A stretch of DNA of 5,469 nt from Modestobacter sp. (GTDB taxonomy: Bacteria > Actinomycetota > Actinomycetes > Mycobacteriales > Geodermatophilaceae). A program made the position numbers and the translations under genes. The notes beneath the pieces were generated by a model. The model was not told the origin of the DNA. It did no database searches and worked only from the letters and a program-made list of their open reading frames with translations. The DNA lies in contig JAOPWG010000060.1 of assembly GCA_025965775.1 (NCBI GenBank), positions 1-5,469 of the forward strand, in the 5' to 3' direction. Shown here piece after piece: positions 4,262 to 5,469 of this stretch (position 1 is its first letter; each line of letters starts with the position of its first letter).

Positions 4262-5469
4262 AACGACCCAGAACCCGGGCGGCCTCGGCGCTGACCACCT
4301 GGCGGCCGAAGTAGACGTCCAGGGTCATCGACGGGTTGGCGTGGCCGAGTTGGTCGGCCACCTGGCGCGGGGTGAAGCCCGCCTCGTCCAGGCGGGTGGC
4401 GACGGTCTTCCGGAACGTGTGCGAGGTGACCCACGACCACGGCCCCTCGGTGCAACGGACCGGGCGGCCGGCCGCTGTCCTGCTTGTCGTCGGCTGGAAG
4501 CCGGTCCCGTCGCATGTCTCGCACTCGAAGGAGTCCAGCAGCTGACGCAGGTCGCCAGACACGCTGTTCGGGTCGCGCAGTGTGCCGGCCACCGGCGCCG
4601 GGAACACCAGCTTGGTGTCCGGCCGGCGGGGCGAGGCAAGCCGGTGGCGCACCATCTCGACGCCGAACGCCGGTACAGCGATGATCCGCCAGCCGGCGGC
4701 GGTCTTGGTCCGCGGCTGCACGACCATCCCCCGCTTGGGCACCCGCACCACGGTGCCGTTGACCTCCCAGGTGCCAGCGTCCAGATCCACCAGGGACCGG
4801 CCGCCGGCCTGCCCGGCGCTCAGGGCGAGCGCCTCCCCGATCCGGGCGCCGGTGGCGAGCATCCAGTCGACGACGTCGGCGAGGTCGAGCTCGGCGGCGC
4901 GCGGGCTGGAATGGAATAGCTCGACCAGCCGTCCGGCCTGCTCGACGGTCAGTGCGCGGGGCGCCTTCTTCGCGCTGGTGTTCAGACGGGTAGCCGCGTC
5001 GCGTACCGGGTTGGCCATCACGGCGCCGTCCGCGATGGCCATGGCGAACATCCCGGACAGGCACGCCCGAGCCGTCTTGGCCGCACCGGGGCCACTCGTC
5101 GAGGCGATCGTGGCCAACGCCCGGCTGACGGTGCCGGGCGTCACCTCGCGCAGGTACAACCGACCCAGGGCCGGGATGACCTGGGCCCGCACGGTCGAGC
5201 GGTAGGTGCGCTCGGTGCCGGTGGACCAGCCGTGGTCGGCGGCCAGCCAGGCGTCTGCGAGCGCCGCCACCCGCGTGCCGGCGGTCAGCGCGCCGGTGCC
5301 GCCGGGGGCGCGGCGGACGGTCAGCTCGGTCTTGAGCGCCCGCTCGGCGGCGGCCCGGGAGGCGGCGGTCTTGGAGACCAGCCGCACCTCGCCGTCCCAG
5401 TCGCGGAACTTCACCCGGGCCTTGACCCGGCCGTTGGGCATGGTGGCGAACAGGATCGTCCCGCTGGTG
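4260..5469 (-). CDS. Tyrosine recombinase / phage-type integrase (N-terminus beyond the right edge)
   Basis: The frame is open to base 5469. An in-frame ATG at 5441 would give 393 residues, but TSGTILFAT reads through upstream in the style of integrase N-termini, so the true start is probably outside the window. Numbered from ATG 5441: an arm-site binding domain (1-43, RVKARVKFRDWDGEVRLVSK), a core-binding SAM-like domain (about 56-155), and a catalytic domain (about 163-393). All catalytic residues are seen: R200 (ATGARIGEAL), K246 (PRTKTAAGWR), H341 and R344 (SHTFRKTVATRL), H367 (LGHANP) and nucleophile Y377 (LDVYFGR). It should catalyse site-specific integration or excision of a mobile element. 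Unusual is an extra segment of about 30 residues (305-335) before HTFRK with C307-x-x-C310-x-G-x-G and a further C330, a possible metal site. The gene ends in a hairpin overlapping its stop. No tRNA or attachment core could be identified near the 3' end. Confidence 0.93.
   Translation of the reverse strand, partial: TSGTILFATMPNGRVKARVKFRDWDGEVRLVSKTAASRAAAERALKTELTVRRAPGGTGALTAGTRVAALADAWLAADHGWSTGTERTYRSTVRAQVIPALGRLYLREVTPGTVSRALATIASTSGPGAAKTARACLSGMFAMAIADGAVMANPVRDAATRLNTSAKKAPRALTVEQAGRLVELFHSSPRAAELDLADVVDWMLATGARIGEALALSAGQAGGRSLVDLDAGTWEVNGTVVRVPKRGMVVQPRTKTAAGWRIIAVPAFGVEMVRHRLASPRRPDTKLVFPAPVAGTLRDPNSVSGDLRQLLDSFECETCDGTGFQPTTSRTAAGRPVRCTEGPWSWVTSHTFRKTVATRLDEAGFTPRQVADQLGHANPSMTLDVYFGRQVVSAEAARVLGR

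Noticed and set aside
4131..4919. Plus-strand 262-residue open frame opposite the integrase
   Set aside because: Most of it is the complement of the integrase catalytic domain, and its start lies inside the palindrome at 4131-4159.
1..5469. CRISPR array, rRNA, tRNA or multi-gene defence operon
   Set aside because: No regularly spaced repeats, structural RNA signatures or co-oriented gene cluster of that kind is present.

Overview
The window looks like chromosome from a high-GC actinobacterium. Base composition is visibly GC-rich, coding regions have G or C at most third positions, GTG starts occur, the secreted enzyme carries an actinobacterial-style Tat signal, and the integrase resembles those of actinobacterial integrative elements. 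A soil or rock actinomycete (for example a Geodermatophilales or Frankia-like lineage) would fit, but nothing here fixes the genus.

Layout. At the left edge the 5' part of a YceI-family gene runs leftward out of the window (1-298, minus). A gene-poor stretch follows (299-653). Next is a complete IS3-family insertion sequence (about 654-2027) with 24-bp terminal inverted repeats, orfA, and a DDE orfB in the -1 frame. To its right is a 2.1-kb segment (about 2047-4159). It holds a possible small membrane peptide, a Tat-exported serine hydrolase of the class A beta-lactamase/DD-peptidase fold (2440-3471), and an unrecognised 146-residue protein that appears to be expressed from a leaderless transcript (3665-4105). 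Three related TGTCCC...GGGAC(A) palindromes occupy the intergenic spaces of this segment. At the right edge a tyrosine recombinase/integrase is read leftward (4260 to beyond 5469, minus) and ends in a strong hairpin.

How it fits together. An insertion sequence, an integrase, dispersed palindromes and a gene of unknown function make this an accessory or junction region, probably the edge of an integrated element next to resident genes. No operon links the genes: each protein-coding gene seems to be its own transcription unit, separated by hairpins. I see no CRISPR array, tRNA, rRNA or recognisable defence operon. The most unusual items are the CxxCxGxG insertion in the integrase catalytic domain, the intergenic palindrome family, the unrecognised leaderless gene, and the hairpin that buries the transposase ribosome binding site.
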